NCBI GenBank assembly: GCA_039025855.1 | Contig: JBCCNL010000001.1 | Location: forward strand, 62,001-126,000 | Source of the DNA: JBCCOW01 sp039025855 | GTDB taxonomy: Bacteria; Planctomycetota; Phycisphaerae; Phycisphaerales; Phycisphaeraceae | Direction: 5' to 3' | Length of the DNA stretch: 64,000 bases | Shown here: in pieces, positions 16,244 to 24,885 of the stretch | Layout: the number at the start of each line of letters is the position of its first letter | Numbering within the stretch: the stretch's first letter is position 1 | Notes under the pieces: model-generated | Databases searched by the model: none | Told to the model about the DNA's origin: nothing | What the model saw: the letters and a program-made list of their open reading frames with translations, nothing else | Translations under genes and position numbers: made by a program

Positions 16244-18511
16244 ATGATCAATCGACGTCTCCGCTTTGCATTGGGGCAACCCCTTATCGCTCCGCTTGTA
16301 TCCATGATGAGTCTGACCGTGCTCGGCTCACCCAGCGCGGCTGACCACATCCCCACGAATCCCACCGGAGGCTGGACGCCTTTGCCGTTCGTCACCGCCG
16401 AAGCGCGGGCTGCGGGGGTTCGGCTGGGCGGCGAAGGCTGTCAATGGCCACAGTCGATCGAGGTCGATGCGGTCGACGGACGGCTGATGCTGTTCCTGAC
16501 CGATGTCGGCGGATTGTGGCGTAGCTTGGATGGGGCGCAGACGTGGGAGCCCTGCAATGTGGGGTTTACGCCGCGGGGGGCAAACGATGCGGCGATCGAT
16601 CCGCACTTCCCGAGCCGGGTGATCGCGGTGGGGATGAACTCGATGAGCTCGCCGGTGAACGGGCTGTACCTCAGTGAAGACAGCGCGGCATCGTGGCGGC
16701 CGGTGCAGCGGGTGCCGATGTCGGGGTTTGCCGATCGACGCCGCAAGGTCGCGTTTGATCCGACGACCCGCGACGACGCGGCGGGCATGACTCGGGTGGT
16801 GTATTGGTCACGCACCGACGAGCGGCACAAGCCCGACAACTGGGGCGGGATGACGATCGACCCGGGGTTGTACCGCTCGGACGACGGCGGGCGCACGTGG
16901 CAACGCCTGAGTCAGCATGCCGACGAAGCCGCAGGGCACAGCTCGATCGACGTGACACCCGACACCGGCCGGCTGTTGGCGGGCAACGACCGCGGCATCT
17001 TTGTCAGCGACGACCGCGGCGAGACCTTCCGGCAGGTAGATGACCAACCGATCACCAGCCTGTCGGTCTCGCCGAAGCGTCCCGGGCATGTCTTCGCCAC
17101 CCGGGCGGATGCCGTCCTCCACAGCACGGACCACGGTGAGACGTGGGTCGCGCTGAAAACCACTGGGCTTGACGAACCCTTGCGCCACCCCGATGGCACC
17201 CGGTCTGAAAACGCCCGGACCGGCGTGCGGTTCCAAGACATCGCGGTCAGCCCGGCCGATCCCGACCGGATTGCGATGACCAGCGATGCCGACAACTGGC
17301 GCTTCGGCCGGCACGTCTCGCACGATGGCGGCAAGACCTGGCACACCGCCGCCGTCGAAGCTGGCCACGCCTTCATGCCCCAGAACGAACGACACGGGGT
17401 CTACGCTTGGCACCCGACCGATCCCGAGCGGGTCTGGTCGTTCGGCGGCGATTGGCCAAGCGCGAGTGTCGATGGCGGACACACGTACACGTGGGCCGGC
17501 GAAGGCCAGAACGCCGTCTATGTCGCCGGGCGGTTCAGCCTCAACCCGCACCACCCTGGGCTGCTGTTCCTCGCCAGCCAGGACTACAACGGGGCGGTCA
17601 CCGAAGACCACGGCCACACCTGGCGGTACACCAACATCACCGGGCTGGGCTGGGGCGGGTTCAACTACGGCGGCGTGGCGATCAGCCCCGACGTGATCGT
17701 CACCGGCGAGGCCGACGGTGGCTGGGGCGTGCCGCGACAACTCCGTATCAGTCGCGATGGCGGAAGCACCTGGGCCGACGTCCCGGGCCTGACCTGGGTC
17801 AGCGACCGCAGCAAGCCGTCTTACGGCACCGACAGCGGATTGATCCACCCGCTCAATCCTGACATCGCCTTCGTCGGGCCGTTCCGTACCGACGATGGTG
17901 GCCAGACCTGGCACCGCCCCGCCGGCTGCTCGGGCGCCATTGCCGCCGACAACCAAGGCCACGTCTACGGCATCCTCGCCCGGCCGGACGACACCGACCT
18001 TGTGGTCAGCCGTGACGCCGGGGCGACGTGGCAGAAGCTGCTCACCGTGCCCGGCACGATCAAAGACCTCGCGGTGTCTCCCAACGGCAGCCACCTCTTC
18101 CTTGCTTCACGCGACCGCCTCTGGCGCGTCCCGACCGACCTCGATCCCCAGACGGTGTTGGGCAACCCGCTCACGCTCATCGACACGCCACCCACCGACA
18201 CGGGCCGATACCGCATCGCCACGGTCGCGGTCGACCCCCGCTTCCCCGACGGCCGGGTGCTCTACGCCGGCCAACGCATCGACCTGCACGTCGCCAGCCA
18301 TGGCGTCCTGCGTTCCACCGACGGCGGGCAGACCTGGACCAACCTCAACCGCACCGACCCGCTCGACGGCAACACGCTCGACGGCGGCCGAGAGCCCCAG
18401 TGCATCCGCGTCGATCCACACACCGGCGATCTCTATGTCACCACCGGCTGCTACGGCGTTTGGCGCTATCCCGCCACGCCTCTCGATAACGACACGGACA
18501 GCCGACCCTGA
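16244..18511 (+). CDS. Secreted Asp-box beta-propeller protein, GH74-like glycosidase
   Basis: The protein has 755 residues. A signal peptide (MMSLTVLGSPSAA/D) precedes two seven-bladed propellers' worth of sequence. About twelve Asp-box motifs are visible, e.g. SDDGGRTWQR, STDHGETWVA, SHDGGKTWHT, SRDGGSTWAD, TDDGGQTWHR and STDGGQTWTN. LFLTDVGGLWRS near residues 84-93 matches the conserved TDVGG of GH74, whose Asp (here Asp87) is a catalytic residue. GH74 enzymes cut xyloglucan backbones; a sialidase or another BNR-type hydrolase is the alternative. It is the last gene of the 13425-18511 operon, its ATG abutting the pseudopilin stop. Confidence 0.75.
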   Translation: MINRRLRFALGQPLIAPLVSMMSLTVLGSPSAADHIPTNPTGGWTPLPFVTAEARAAGVRLGGEGCQWPQSIEVDAVDGRLMLFLTDVGGLWRSLDGAQTWEPCNVGFTPRGANDAAIDPHFPSRVIAVGMNSMSSPVNGLYLSEDSAASWRPVQRVPMSGFADRRRKVAFDPTTRDDAAGMTRVVYWSRTDERHKPDNWGGMTIDPGLYRSDDGGRTWQRLSQHADEAAGHSSIDVTPDTGRLLAGNDRGIFVSDDRGETFRQVDDQPITSLSVSPKRPGHVFATRADAVLHSTDHGETWVALKTTGLDEPLRHPDGTRSENARTGVRFQDIAVSPADPDRIAMTSDADNWRFGRHVSHDGGKTWHTAAVEAGHAFMPQNERHGVYAWHPTDPERVWSFGGDWPSASVDGGHTYTWAGEGQNAVYVAGRFSLNPHHPGLLFLASQDYNGAVTEDHGHTWRYTNITGLGWGGFNYGGVAISPDVIVTGEADGGWGVPRQLRISRDGGSTWADVPGLTWVSDRSKPSYGTDSGLIHPLNPDIAFVGPFRTDDGGQTWHRPAGCSGAIAADNQGHVYGILARPDDTDLVVSRDAGATWQKLLTVPGTIKDLAVSPNGSHLFLASRDRLWRVPTDLDPQTVLGNPLTLIDTPPTDTGRYRIATVAVDPRFPDGRVLYAGQRIDLHVASHGVLRSTDGGQTWTNLNRTDPLDGNTLDGGREPQCIRVDPHTGDLYVTTGCYGVWRYPATPLDNDTDSRP

Positions 18512-18781
18512 CAGAGCGAGTCCCTGGTGCTCACAAGTGTGACCACGACGCTGGGGCCAGACTGGCCGGAAATGCATCCACTGATCTTCCTGGGCCTACA
18601 CCCATCAACCCCGCATAAGCGAAGCGTCCACGATCAGAAAAGCTCCCGGCTCCCGGCGATGGTCGACCCGGCACTCTGGATGGCCTGAGCGTTCAATGCC
18701 TACGCATAAGCGGTCCAGCGAGGTGCATAGCTAAGGACAAGGCGCCGACTTCATGGGCGATCGCTAGATTCGCCGCCCAGG

Positions 18782-19723
18782 TCATGCGCACTCGAGAGCC
18801 GCGCGATGCAGCGCAAGCATCTCATCGCCAGTCAAGGCTTGGTTGAAGACCGACAGGGCGGCGAGGTCGCCCGCCAGCGGCTCGCTACCCGCCCGGCCAC
18901 GGACCTCGCGGGCACCCACGACAAACGGAGACCCACCGCCGGGCTTGATTTCCGCGTGTTGTGTCGCGTCGTAACGAAAGACCCCACGGCCGTGGTAGTA
19001 CGGATTCATCCCGCGATCGGCGCCATCTGGCCCTTCACGCGTGAAGTAGCTGTCGTCACGGCTGTGCGTGTCTGCACCTTGCGCCCAAGGCTCGACGACC
19101 CCGTCCAGGTACGCGGAGATGTAGTCGCCGTCGTAGGTCATCCCCACAGAGCACCATTTCCCAACGGGGTAGGGATCACGCGTGGCGGCGTAGTCGGCAC
19201 ACCACGGGAGCATCGATCCGTCACCGCGTCGCGTGGCGCCCCCCTCGCTGGAGATGTGCGGGGTCACGCGTTTGGGGCCGCCGTACCAGGGCATATCGAG
19301 CAGCAACGCGTACTGACGCGCACCCGAATCATCCCCTTGGCCGAGGCCTTCGTTCCACATCCCGGCAACCGTGCCGCCGCGCAGGTCGTACGAGTCGATC
19401 CGTACCACGGCAAAGATCGATAACGCGGCGTCAGCCCCGGCGATGTTCAACGCGCCCGTGCGCTCATGGGCGATCTGGAGGTGCGACCCGGAATCGAAGC
19501 GGACGGCATGTCCGCCGATCGGCGCATCGCCGACCCGCGGAACTTCGCCGCCCACTTCGAGGAGGTCGAACGTATCGACGCCCGCAACGGCACGGCGTGG
19601 CCTGCCCGATGGCTCGTTGAACGTCCAGCACGCGACCAGGCTTGCGAGCTGCTCGGCCTGTTGAACGAAAGCGTTACCGTGGCCGAGCTCGACCCCCGCG
19701 CTGATGGTGGTTGCGCTACTCAC
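18782..19723 (-). CDS. LamG/concanavalin-like domain protein without signal peptide
   Basis: The protein has 313 residues. It resembles laminin-G/concanavalin-type jelly-roll domains: VACWTFNEPSG, GGHAVRFDSGSHLQI, LSIFAVVRIDSYD, WCSVGMTYDGDYISAYLDG and LAALSVFNQALTGDEMLALH. No signal peptide is visible at the N-terminus MSSATTISAGVELGHGNAF. It starts at a GTG that overlaps the stop of the upstream PEP-CTERM gene (GTGA), so it is translated from the same message. Either it is a cytoplasmic sugar-binding protein, or a frame change has separated it from an exported neighbour. Function unknown. Confidence 0.7.
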   Translation of the reverse strand: MSSATTISAGVELGHGNAFVQQAEQLASLVACWTFNEPSGRPRRAVAGVDTFDLLEVGGEVPRVGDAPIGGHAVRFDSGSHLQIAHERTGALNIAGADAALSIFAVVRIDSYDLRGGTVAGMWNEGLGQGDDSGARQYALLLDMPWYGGPKRVTPHISSEGGATRRGDGSMLPWCADYAATRDPYPVGKWCSVGMTYDGDYISAYLDGVVEPWAQGADTHSRDDSYFTREGPDGADRGMNPYYHGRGVFRYDATQHAEIKPGGGSPFVVGAREVRGRAGSEPLAGDLAALSVFNQALTGDEMLALHRAALECA

Positions 19724-20508
19724 GAGTTTTTCTTCCCCCGCAGAAACAGCAGCCCCACGCCGACGGTCAGCAACGCGGCGGACGAAGGCTCGGGGATCGG
19801 CACGATCTCGAGGCTAGACATGATGCCGATGAAGGGTGAGTTGGTCTCCCCGGCTAGACCAGGGGAGTCGACCGCGATATAGAACCCCTCGCCAGAAACG
19901 GTAATGGTGAATTGCCCGGTGGCGTAGTTGTCTCCGGCGATCCAGTCGGTGACCGTCGTTTCGCTGTCGTTGACGATCTCGTCCAAGAAGTCGCCGGAGA
20001 AGTCGGTCACCGCGGTGGTCGAGGTGGTGGTGTATACGTCGTAATCTCGTGAGGCGTTGGCCGAGTTGTCGCCGCGGAACGATGTCAGGTAGAAGTTGTA
20101 GATGCCGGGCTGCAGACCGGTCACACCGAGGGCGATCGCGGGGCCTTCGGCAGAGATATCGCGGAAGATGTGGTCTTCCCCGAGCCCCGAATCCCAGAGC
20201 GGGTAATCGCTGTGATCTCGCGTGTCCGTGCGGACACCGTTGGCGTAGTTGATGCCGGCCACGGTCCCGACACCGAAGTCCAAGGCGACACCGGTCAGGA
20301 CACTACCGCCCTGATCGACCAGCCCCCCGGCAGCCACGTCGCCCCCGACGGTGTTCCACACAGTGCCGGTGGCGTTGCCGTCTTCATGCCCGGGCGAGTC
20401 GGTCCCGGAATAGTTGGTCGAGCCGAAGTCGATCAGAAGAGCGGCGGACGCCTGGCTGAGCGGCAGGGCGAAGCAAGCCGCGGCGATGGTGAAGAGCGAA
20501 CGATTCAT
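19720..20508 (-). CDS. PEP-CTERM exported protein
   Basis: This 262-residue protein has a signal peptide MNRSLFTIAAACFALPLSQA cut near ASA/A. The mature part starts LLIDFGSTNYSGTDSPG and is beta-rich (QPGIYNFYLTSFRGD, GQFTITVSGEGFYIAVDS). It ends IPEPSSAALLTVGVGLLFL then RGKKNS, a PEP-CTERM tail. The ATG has a strong AGGAGG site. The gene is preceded on the same strand by an AraC-type regulator and followed by the overlapping LamG gene. Confidence 0.85.
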   Translation of the reverse strand: MNRSLFTIAAACFALPLSQASAALLIDFGSTNYSGTDSPGHEDGNATGTVWNTVGGDVAAGGLVDQGGSVLTGVALDFGVGTVAGINYANGVRTDTRDHSDYPLWDSGLGEDHIFRDISAEGPAIALGVTGLQPGIYNFYLTSFRGDNSANASRDYDVYTTTSTTAVTDFSGDFLDEIVNDSETTVTDWIAGDNYATGQFTITVSGEGFYIAVDSPGLAGETNSPFIGIMSSLEIVPIPEPSSAALLTVGVGLLFLRGKKNS

Positions 20509-20533
20509 AGGGCCTCCTGGTGAGATAGAGAAC

Positions 20534-20594
20534 AGACGCGTGAGAGCGCCGTCAGATGCACGTCTAAATGATGCCTATTGATAAGCACGCGTCT
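20534..20594. promoter_or_regulatory. Candidate AraC-type binding sites (inverted AGACGCGTG / CACGCGTCT)
   Basis: AGACGCGTG (20534-20542) is an exact inverted copy of CACGCGTCT (20586-20594). A related GCACGTCT lies between them at 20559-20566. All are in the 141-bp gap between the AraC-type regulator gene and the PEP-CTERM gene it precedes. Confidence 0.35.
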
Positions 20595-20649
20595 ATGGCT
20601 GCGACGCGCCATCACATGGAGATAACGCGCACTGCTGGGGGCGTTCGGA

Positions 20650-21474
20650 TCACCAGCGTCGACGATCGTCTTCGGAGGGCGAATGCCCCCAGTGCCGGGT
20701 GTAGAGCTTGGAAAAGTAGAGCGGGTCGTTGTAGCCGACGTCGGCGGCCACCTTCTTTACGTTCCCGTGTCCGGACAGGAGGCGGAAACGCGCATCCTGC
20801 ATCCGCCGGCGTGTCAGAAACTCGCGCGGCGAACACCCCATCTGCCGGCGGAAGAGCTTGCGGAAATACGCCGGGCTCAGCTCGACCTGCCGATGCATCG
20901 CCTGGACCGCATCCGACTGAGCGAAGTGGTGGTTCAAAAAGGCGACGGCGTAGTTCACGGCGATATCGCCCGGCGTTTCCGCGGTTGGCACCGCTTTGTG
21001 ACCACGCAGGGGCCTGGCAGATGCGAGGAATCGAGCAAGGACCGCCTTGGCTTCCGCCTGCCCCGCCAGCGTACTCATCGGGGTCGGCTGCGCAAACAAA
21101 GCGATAACTCGGCGCACCCCCCGGTACACGGCATCGTGATCGTGACGCCTACTGATCAGCGCATGCGGCAGCACGGGCTCGGCCGACTCGGGCATCGCGT
21201 AGCGAAACCAGAGCAGTCGGCACGGGGTGTCCTCCGGCACACGCCAACGACGCCTGACCCCGGTCGGGACCAATAGGCCGCCGCCGGCACGGAGCGTGTG
21301 CTCGGTGTCGTCAATGACGTAGGGGAGGTGGCCCTCGAGCGCGAAGATCAGCCGCGAGGCATTGACGTGGACATCCGGCTCATGCCAGCCCGGCGCAAAC
21401 TCGTGCTCACGCGCCTCGACGATCTCCAGGCGCGTGTCCAGCAAGGCGCTCAGGTATTCACGGGGGCTCACCAA
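20650..21474 (-). CDS. AraC-family transcriptional regulator
   Basis: This 274-residue regulator has an N-terminal cupin (ASRLIFALEGHLPYVIDDTE, HTLRAGGGLLVPTGVRRRW) that probably binds a sugar. The C-terminal pair of helix-turn-helix motifs reads VQAMHRQVELSPAYFRKLF and NVKKVAADVGYNDPLYFSKL, ending YTRHWGHSPSE. The furthest start is TTG at 21474, with a GTG next to it at 21471; the true start is uncertain. It lies upstream of, and on the same strand as, the PEP-CTERM/LamG pair. Confidence 0.85.
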   Translation of the reverse strand: MVSPREYLSALLDTRLEIVEAREHEFAPGWHEPDVHVNASRLIFALEGHLPYVIDDTEHTLRAGGGLLVPTGVRRRWRVPEDTPCRLLWFRYAMPESAEPVLPHALISRRHDHDAVYRGVRRVIALFAQPTPMSTLAGQAEAKAVLARFLASARPLRGHKAVPTAETPGDIAVNYAVAFLNHHFAQSDAVQAMHRQVELSPAYFRKLFRRQMGCSPREFLTRRRMQDARFRLLSGHGNVKKVAADVGYNDPLYFSKLYTRHWGHSPSEDDRRRW

Positions 21475-21534
21475 AACTCGGGGACCATCATTTAGGCGGC
21501 GGTCTCTTCGGCTTCAGAGCCGACGCGATCGAAT

Positions 21535-22767
21535 CTAAGGGCACGAACCCTTGGGAAGTGAGTCCGGGGCGTGGGCCGCCGACGGGCCTCGCCACGCCCC
21601 GATCGGGACGTAGTTTAGGGGGATGAGGCTTGCGGCATGGACACCCGGGAAGACCGGATGACCCGCCGAGGCTGCCGCACGCTCAATGACGCCCTCCTCT
21701 TCCGTACACCGCTCGACCAGCGCCGCAAGCAGAACCGCAGCCCCCGCGGGAACCGGCTGAATCTGCTCGTAAGACCATCTGTCTTCACCGAGGGCTGCCG
21801 GCAGCACCGAAGCGATCGCTCTTCTCAGGCGGATGCCCGACTCGATCTGCGGCGAAAACACGTTGATGCCCACACACTCGCACAGCAGACCGGCTTGCAG
21901 AAGGCCGACCAGGTTCATCATGCAATAGGACAGGCTCAGGGTCCGCCGAAGCTCTGCGGGCATCGAGCCGTCGGGCTCTACCTGCCGGAGGACCCGGTCA
22001 TCGATGAATCGCTGGAGACGCGTCCTAGCCACCTCGTGGCGCCCGAAGTGGATCCCGATGGCGCCCACCAGATTGTCGTAGTACGTCCCGATATTGTTCC
22101 GCTCCGATCGCTGGAGCCAGCCGGCGTAGTCGCCTTCGACGAGCCAACCCAGGAAATCACGAAACCAGTTCGTCACGCCCTCTCGGCAAGTCGGGCTGAG
22201 CCGTGACCAGACCAGACAGAGCGTCTCAAGCAGACGCGGGATGTGGTAGTTGAAATCGATCGTTCCGACGGGCCGGCCCTCGGCCTCGTCGGTCCCGGGA
22301 ACGATCTGCGCGTGCTGCAGGTGAGGACGCATCGCGGTCCGCTCGTCCACGAACCATGCCAAGAGCGTGGCCTGCAGCCGCTCAAGCGCGCGATCGTCCG
22401 TGTGCAGGTAGGCGCGACAGGCCAGCCAGATCATCTCGGTGAACGCCTGCTCGGTGATCGGCCTGTCATAGCTGAGGACCTCCGGGCTGGCTTCGCCATC
22501 TCGATGGATCAGCGGGAGCCCGTCCGACGTCGCCGGGTTCGGCCAGAAATAGGTTCCCCAACTCACGTAGGTGCGCGGGTCCCGCGTCGGTCGTAGCGGC
22601 TTCAACTCGGCGCGATCCAGCAGCGTGACCACCGGGCGTTCGCTCGGCACGGGGGCCGCCCAGCCCTGCACCCGGCTCAGCCACGCTTGACAGTCTGGAT
22701 CACTCGTCGCGACCGAACACCGCAGCGCGGCCCAGGCCTCTGGACCAAAGATCAGAGGGGGTTTCAT
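21535..22767 (-). CDS. Alginate-lyase-superfamily polysaccharide lyase (PL38-like)
   Basis: The protein has 410 residues and an all-alpha toroid of the alginate-lyase domain type. Motifs are YVSWGTYFWPNPATSDGLP, LIHRDGEASPE, TIDFNYHIPRLLETLCLVW and RNNIGTYYDNLVGAIGIHF; the Asn, Tyr and His residues in these are the usual active-site candidates in this fold. No signal peptide is present, so it should degrade imported uronate oligosaccharides in the cytoplasm. The start has an ideal AGGAGG site. It diverges from the GH39-like gene, and both promoters carry the same operator-like palindrome. Exact substrate unknown (alginate, glucuronan or other uronan). Confidence 0.75.
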   Translation of the reverse strand: MKPPLIFGPEAWAALRCSVATSDPDCQAWLSRVQGWAAPVPSERPVVTLLDRAELKPLRPTRDPRTYVSWGTYFWPNPATSDGLPLIHRDGEASPEVLSYDRPITEQAFTEMIWLACRAYLHTDDRALERLQATLLAWFVDERTAMRPHLQHAQIVPGTDEAEGRPVGTIDFNYHIPRLLETLCLVWSRLSPTCREGVTNWFRDFLGWLVEGDYAGWLQRSERNNIGTYYDNLVGAIGIHFGRHEVARTRLQRFIDDRVLRQVEPDGSMPAELRRTLSLSYCMMNLVGLLQAGLLCECVGINVFSPQIESGIRLRRAIASVLPAALGEDRWSYEQIQPVPAGAAVLLAALVERCTEEEGVIERAAASAGHPVFPGVHAASLIPLNYVPIGAWRGPSAAHAPDSLPKGSCP

Positions 22768-22851
22768 GGCATTCCTCCTGTTGAAACCCGCCCGTGATGC
22801 GTGGGGCAGTCGCTAAAGATAGCCAGTAACACAGTCCCAAGGGTTCAATCT

Positions 22852-22875
22852 CGGAACGATCCTAATTTAAATATA
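22852..22875 (-). promoter_or_regulatory. Operator-like site and -10 box upstream of the lyase gene
   Basis: On the minus strand a TATATT box (22875-22870) is followed six bases later by AGGATCGTTCCG (22863-22852), which differs by two bases from the perfect palindrome at 22948-22959. The arrangement mirrors the plus-strand promoter. Confidence 0.5.
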
Positions 22876-22915
22876 CCCTTTTTAGCCATAAAAACGATGT
22901 TTTTTGGCACTTTAA

Positions 22916-22959
22916 TTGACAGACCGTCGAAAATTCGTACTATAAATCGGAACGTTCCG
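22916..22959 (+). promoter_or_regulatory. Sigma-70-like promoter with LacI-type operator CGGAACGTTCCG
   Basis: TTGACA (22916-22921), a 16-bp spacer and TACTAT (22938-22943) form a strong promoter. CGGAACGTTCCG (22948-22959), a perfect 12-bp palindrome with the central CG usual for LacI operators, begins four bases after the -10 box. Binding there would block transcription of the GH39-like gene. The LacI gene at 24886 is the likely partner. Confidence 0.65.
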
Positions 22960-22991
22960 CATCATTTGCCTCTTCTTCTGGTCCATCGCAT

Positions 22992-24863
22992 ATGACCCGC
23001 CGCTCCATCGTCCGAATGCCCGCCAATCTGCCCGTCCAACGCGCGAGCGACGGCAGCGTCAGAGTCGTCGGCCGACCGATCTGCACGCCACTCCTATCGA
23101 TCATGGCCTTGCTGTGGGGTATGTCTGCCGGATCTGCGAATGCCGAGCCGGCCGGCGGACACCGCGTCGAGGCCGAGTCCCCCAAGCCGCCCAGCGACAG
23201 CCGGGTGGTCGAGATCGAAGACGGGCGGGCCGTCACCAGCGACCGGGACTGGGAGCCCGTCGTGGTGACCGACCGACTGGGCGACTGGACCGGCAGGGCC
23301 AAGGTCTGGATCCGTCACGCCGGCGGGCCGGTCAACCTCAAAGCGAAGGTGGACGGAAAGCAGCAGGAGCTGGCCTGGGTCTGGGCGACCCCCAAAGAGA
23401 TGACGTGGAGCAGCTTCGGCGTGTTCGAGCGTGATAGCCTCGGCTCGGGCATCGTCGTGATCCGTGGCAACAAGGGCCCGGTCACGGTCGATGCGGTCGT
23501 CTTCGAGCCCGTCAAAGCCGAAGGCGGGGCCCAGGCCGCGCCCGCCGAGATCCCCACCGGACCGCAGCCCGCCGCCGCTCGCGGGACCGACCTCCCGCCG
23601 GAGCAACCCGACGCGACCGCCCCCGCGATCGATGTGTCGTTGTTTATCGAGTGGAGCCGTCCCATCGGTCCGATCACAGCCGACCACTGGGCGGTCAACG
23701 ACTATTCGGTCGTCAAGCCCGATCTCGCCGGCCAGCCCGAGTTCAACGCCTACATGCGGGAGCTCACGCCGTCGATCGTCCGGATCCACTGGGCCGAGAA
23801 GATGGAGCGGTGGACCGACGCCAGCACACGGACCTGGGACGCCGAGGCCATGAAAGCCAACCTCGATGCGGCGAAGGGGCTGCACGGCACGAAGCTGATG
23901 TTCAACATCAACTGGTGGCCGAAGTGGCTGCACGATGGCAGCGTGCTGCCCGCCGAGAAAGAAGCCGAGTTCGTCCGGCTTTGCAGCGAGCTGCCCGGCG
24001 TGATGCGTCGGATCGGGCACCCGGTCTCGATGATCGAGGTCATCAACGAGCGCGAGGGCCACTACGAGAAGGCCGGCAAGCTCCCGCAGCTCTGGTCTCT
24101 CTACGCCCGTTGTGCCGAGGCGATCCGTGACGCGGACAGCGAGGTCCTCGTGGGCGGGCCAGCCCTGACTTGGCCCAAGCCACAGTGGGTCGAGAGCTTC
24201 ATCGCCCACGACGGCCTGAGCTACAGCGACTTCTTCACGTGGCACAACTACGCGTCGGGTCACGCCACGGACGACAACGCGTCGGTCTTCGCCGCCGCCG
24301 ACAGGCTTGGCAAGCACGCCGCCGACACCATGCAAGCGCTCGCCGACGCGGGCTACCCCGACATGCCCGGTTACCTCACCGAGTACAACGTCAGCTGGAC
24401 GTGGACGACGCGTGACCGGCGGATGGGTAACAGCATCGGGGCCGTCTTCCAGGCGCTGACCGTGAAGCACCTCGCGGAGGCTGGGGCCACCGGCGCGTTT
24501 GTTTGGCATATCCAGGACAACATCTACGGCTTGCTAGCGAAGGACGGGAGCAAGCGTGCCCCGGCCGAGCTGTTTCTCTGGCATGAGCACCTCGCCGGCG
24601 AGATGCATGCGGTCGCGTCCGAGCGTCCCGATGCGGTCGAAGCGCTGGCGGTTCGACACGCCAACGGAGGCCGGGCCCTGCTCTTGATGGTCAAGGCCGG
24701 TCAAACGGTTCGGCTTCACCCCAACGACACGCTCAAGGCCGACGCCCCTTGGACCACCGTCCGGTCCATCGTGCCCGCAGGGTCGCCCACGCCTGTCTGG
24801 ACACCCGGCCAACCCGTCGAACTTCCAGGCTACAGCCTGCTCCTGCTCTCGACCGCCGACTGA
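22992..24863 (+). CDS. Secreted GH39-like (clan GH-A) glycosidase
   Basis: The protein has 623 residues. The N-terminus is unusually long (about 50 residues) before the cleavage site SANA/EP; the hydrophobic core is CTPLLSIMALLWGMSAG, so an internal ATG (e.g. 23016) may be the true start. Residues ~55-175 form a carbohydrate-binding-like beta domain, then a Pro/Ala linker, then a TIM barrel. Catalytic residues are Glu353 in MIEVINEREG (acid/base) and Glu464 in GYLTEYNVSW (nucleophile). A short beta-sandwich closes the protein. GH39 members are xylosidases, iduronidases and related exo-enzymes; the substrate here is unknown. A LacI gene follows 22 bp downstream. Confidence 0.8.
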   Translation: MTRRSIVRMPANLPVQRASDGSVRVVGRPICTPLLSIMALLWGMSAGSANAEPAGGHRVEAESPKPPSDSRVVEIEDGRAVTSDRDWEPVVVTDRLGDWTGRAKVWIRHAGGPVNLKAKVDGKQQELAWVWATPKEMTWSSFGVFERDSLGSGIVVIRGNKGPVTVDAVVFEPVKAEGGAQAAPAEIPTGPQPAAARGTDLPPEQPDATAPAIDVSLFIEWSRPIGPITADHWAVNDYSVVKPDLAGQPEFNAYMRELTPSIVRIHWAEKMERWTDASTRTWDAEAMKANLDAAKGLHGTKLMFNINWWPKWLHDGSVLPAEKEAEFVRLCSELPGVMRRIGHPVSMIEVINEREGHYEKAGKLPQLWSLYARCAEAIRDADSEVLVGGPALTWPKPQWVESFIAHDGLSYSDFFTWHNYASGHATDDNASVFAAADRLGKHAADTMQALADAGYPDMPGYLTEYNVSWTWTTRDRRMGNSIGAVFQALTVKHLAEAGATGAFVWHIQDNIYGLLAKDGSKRAPAELFLWHEHLAGEMHAVASERPDAVEALAVRHANGGRALLLMVKAGQTVRLHPNDTLKADAPWTTVRSIVPAGSPTPVWTPGQPVELPGYSLLLLSTAD

Positions 24864-24885
24864 TTCCCATCTGGTGAAGACTCCG

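Noticed and set aside
16808..18094. 428-codon minus-strand open frame opposite the Asp-box protein
   Set aside because: No motif, and the plus strand carries about twelve Asp boxes.
18512..18781. Possible remnant gene between the Asp-box protein and the LamG gene
   Set aside because: All frames are interrupted and no motif was recognisable in the 270 bases.
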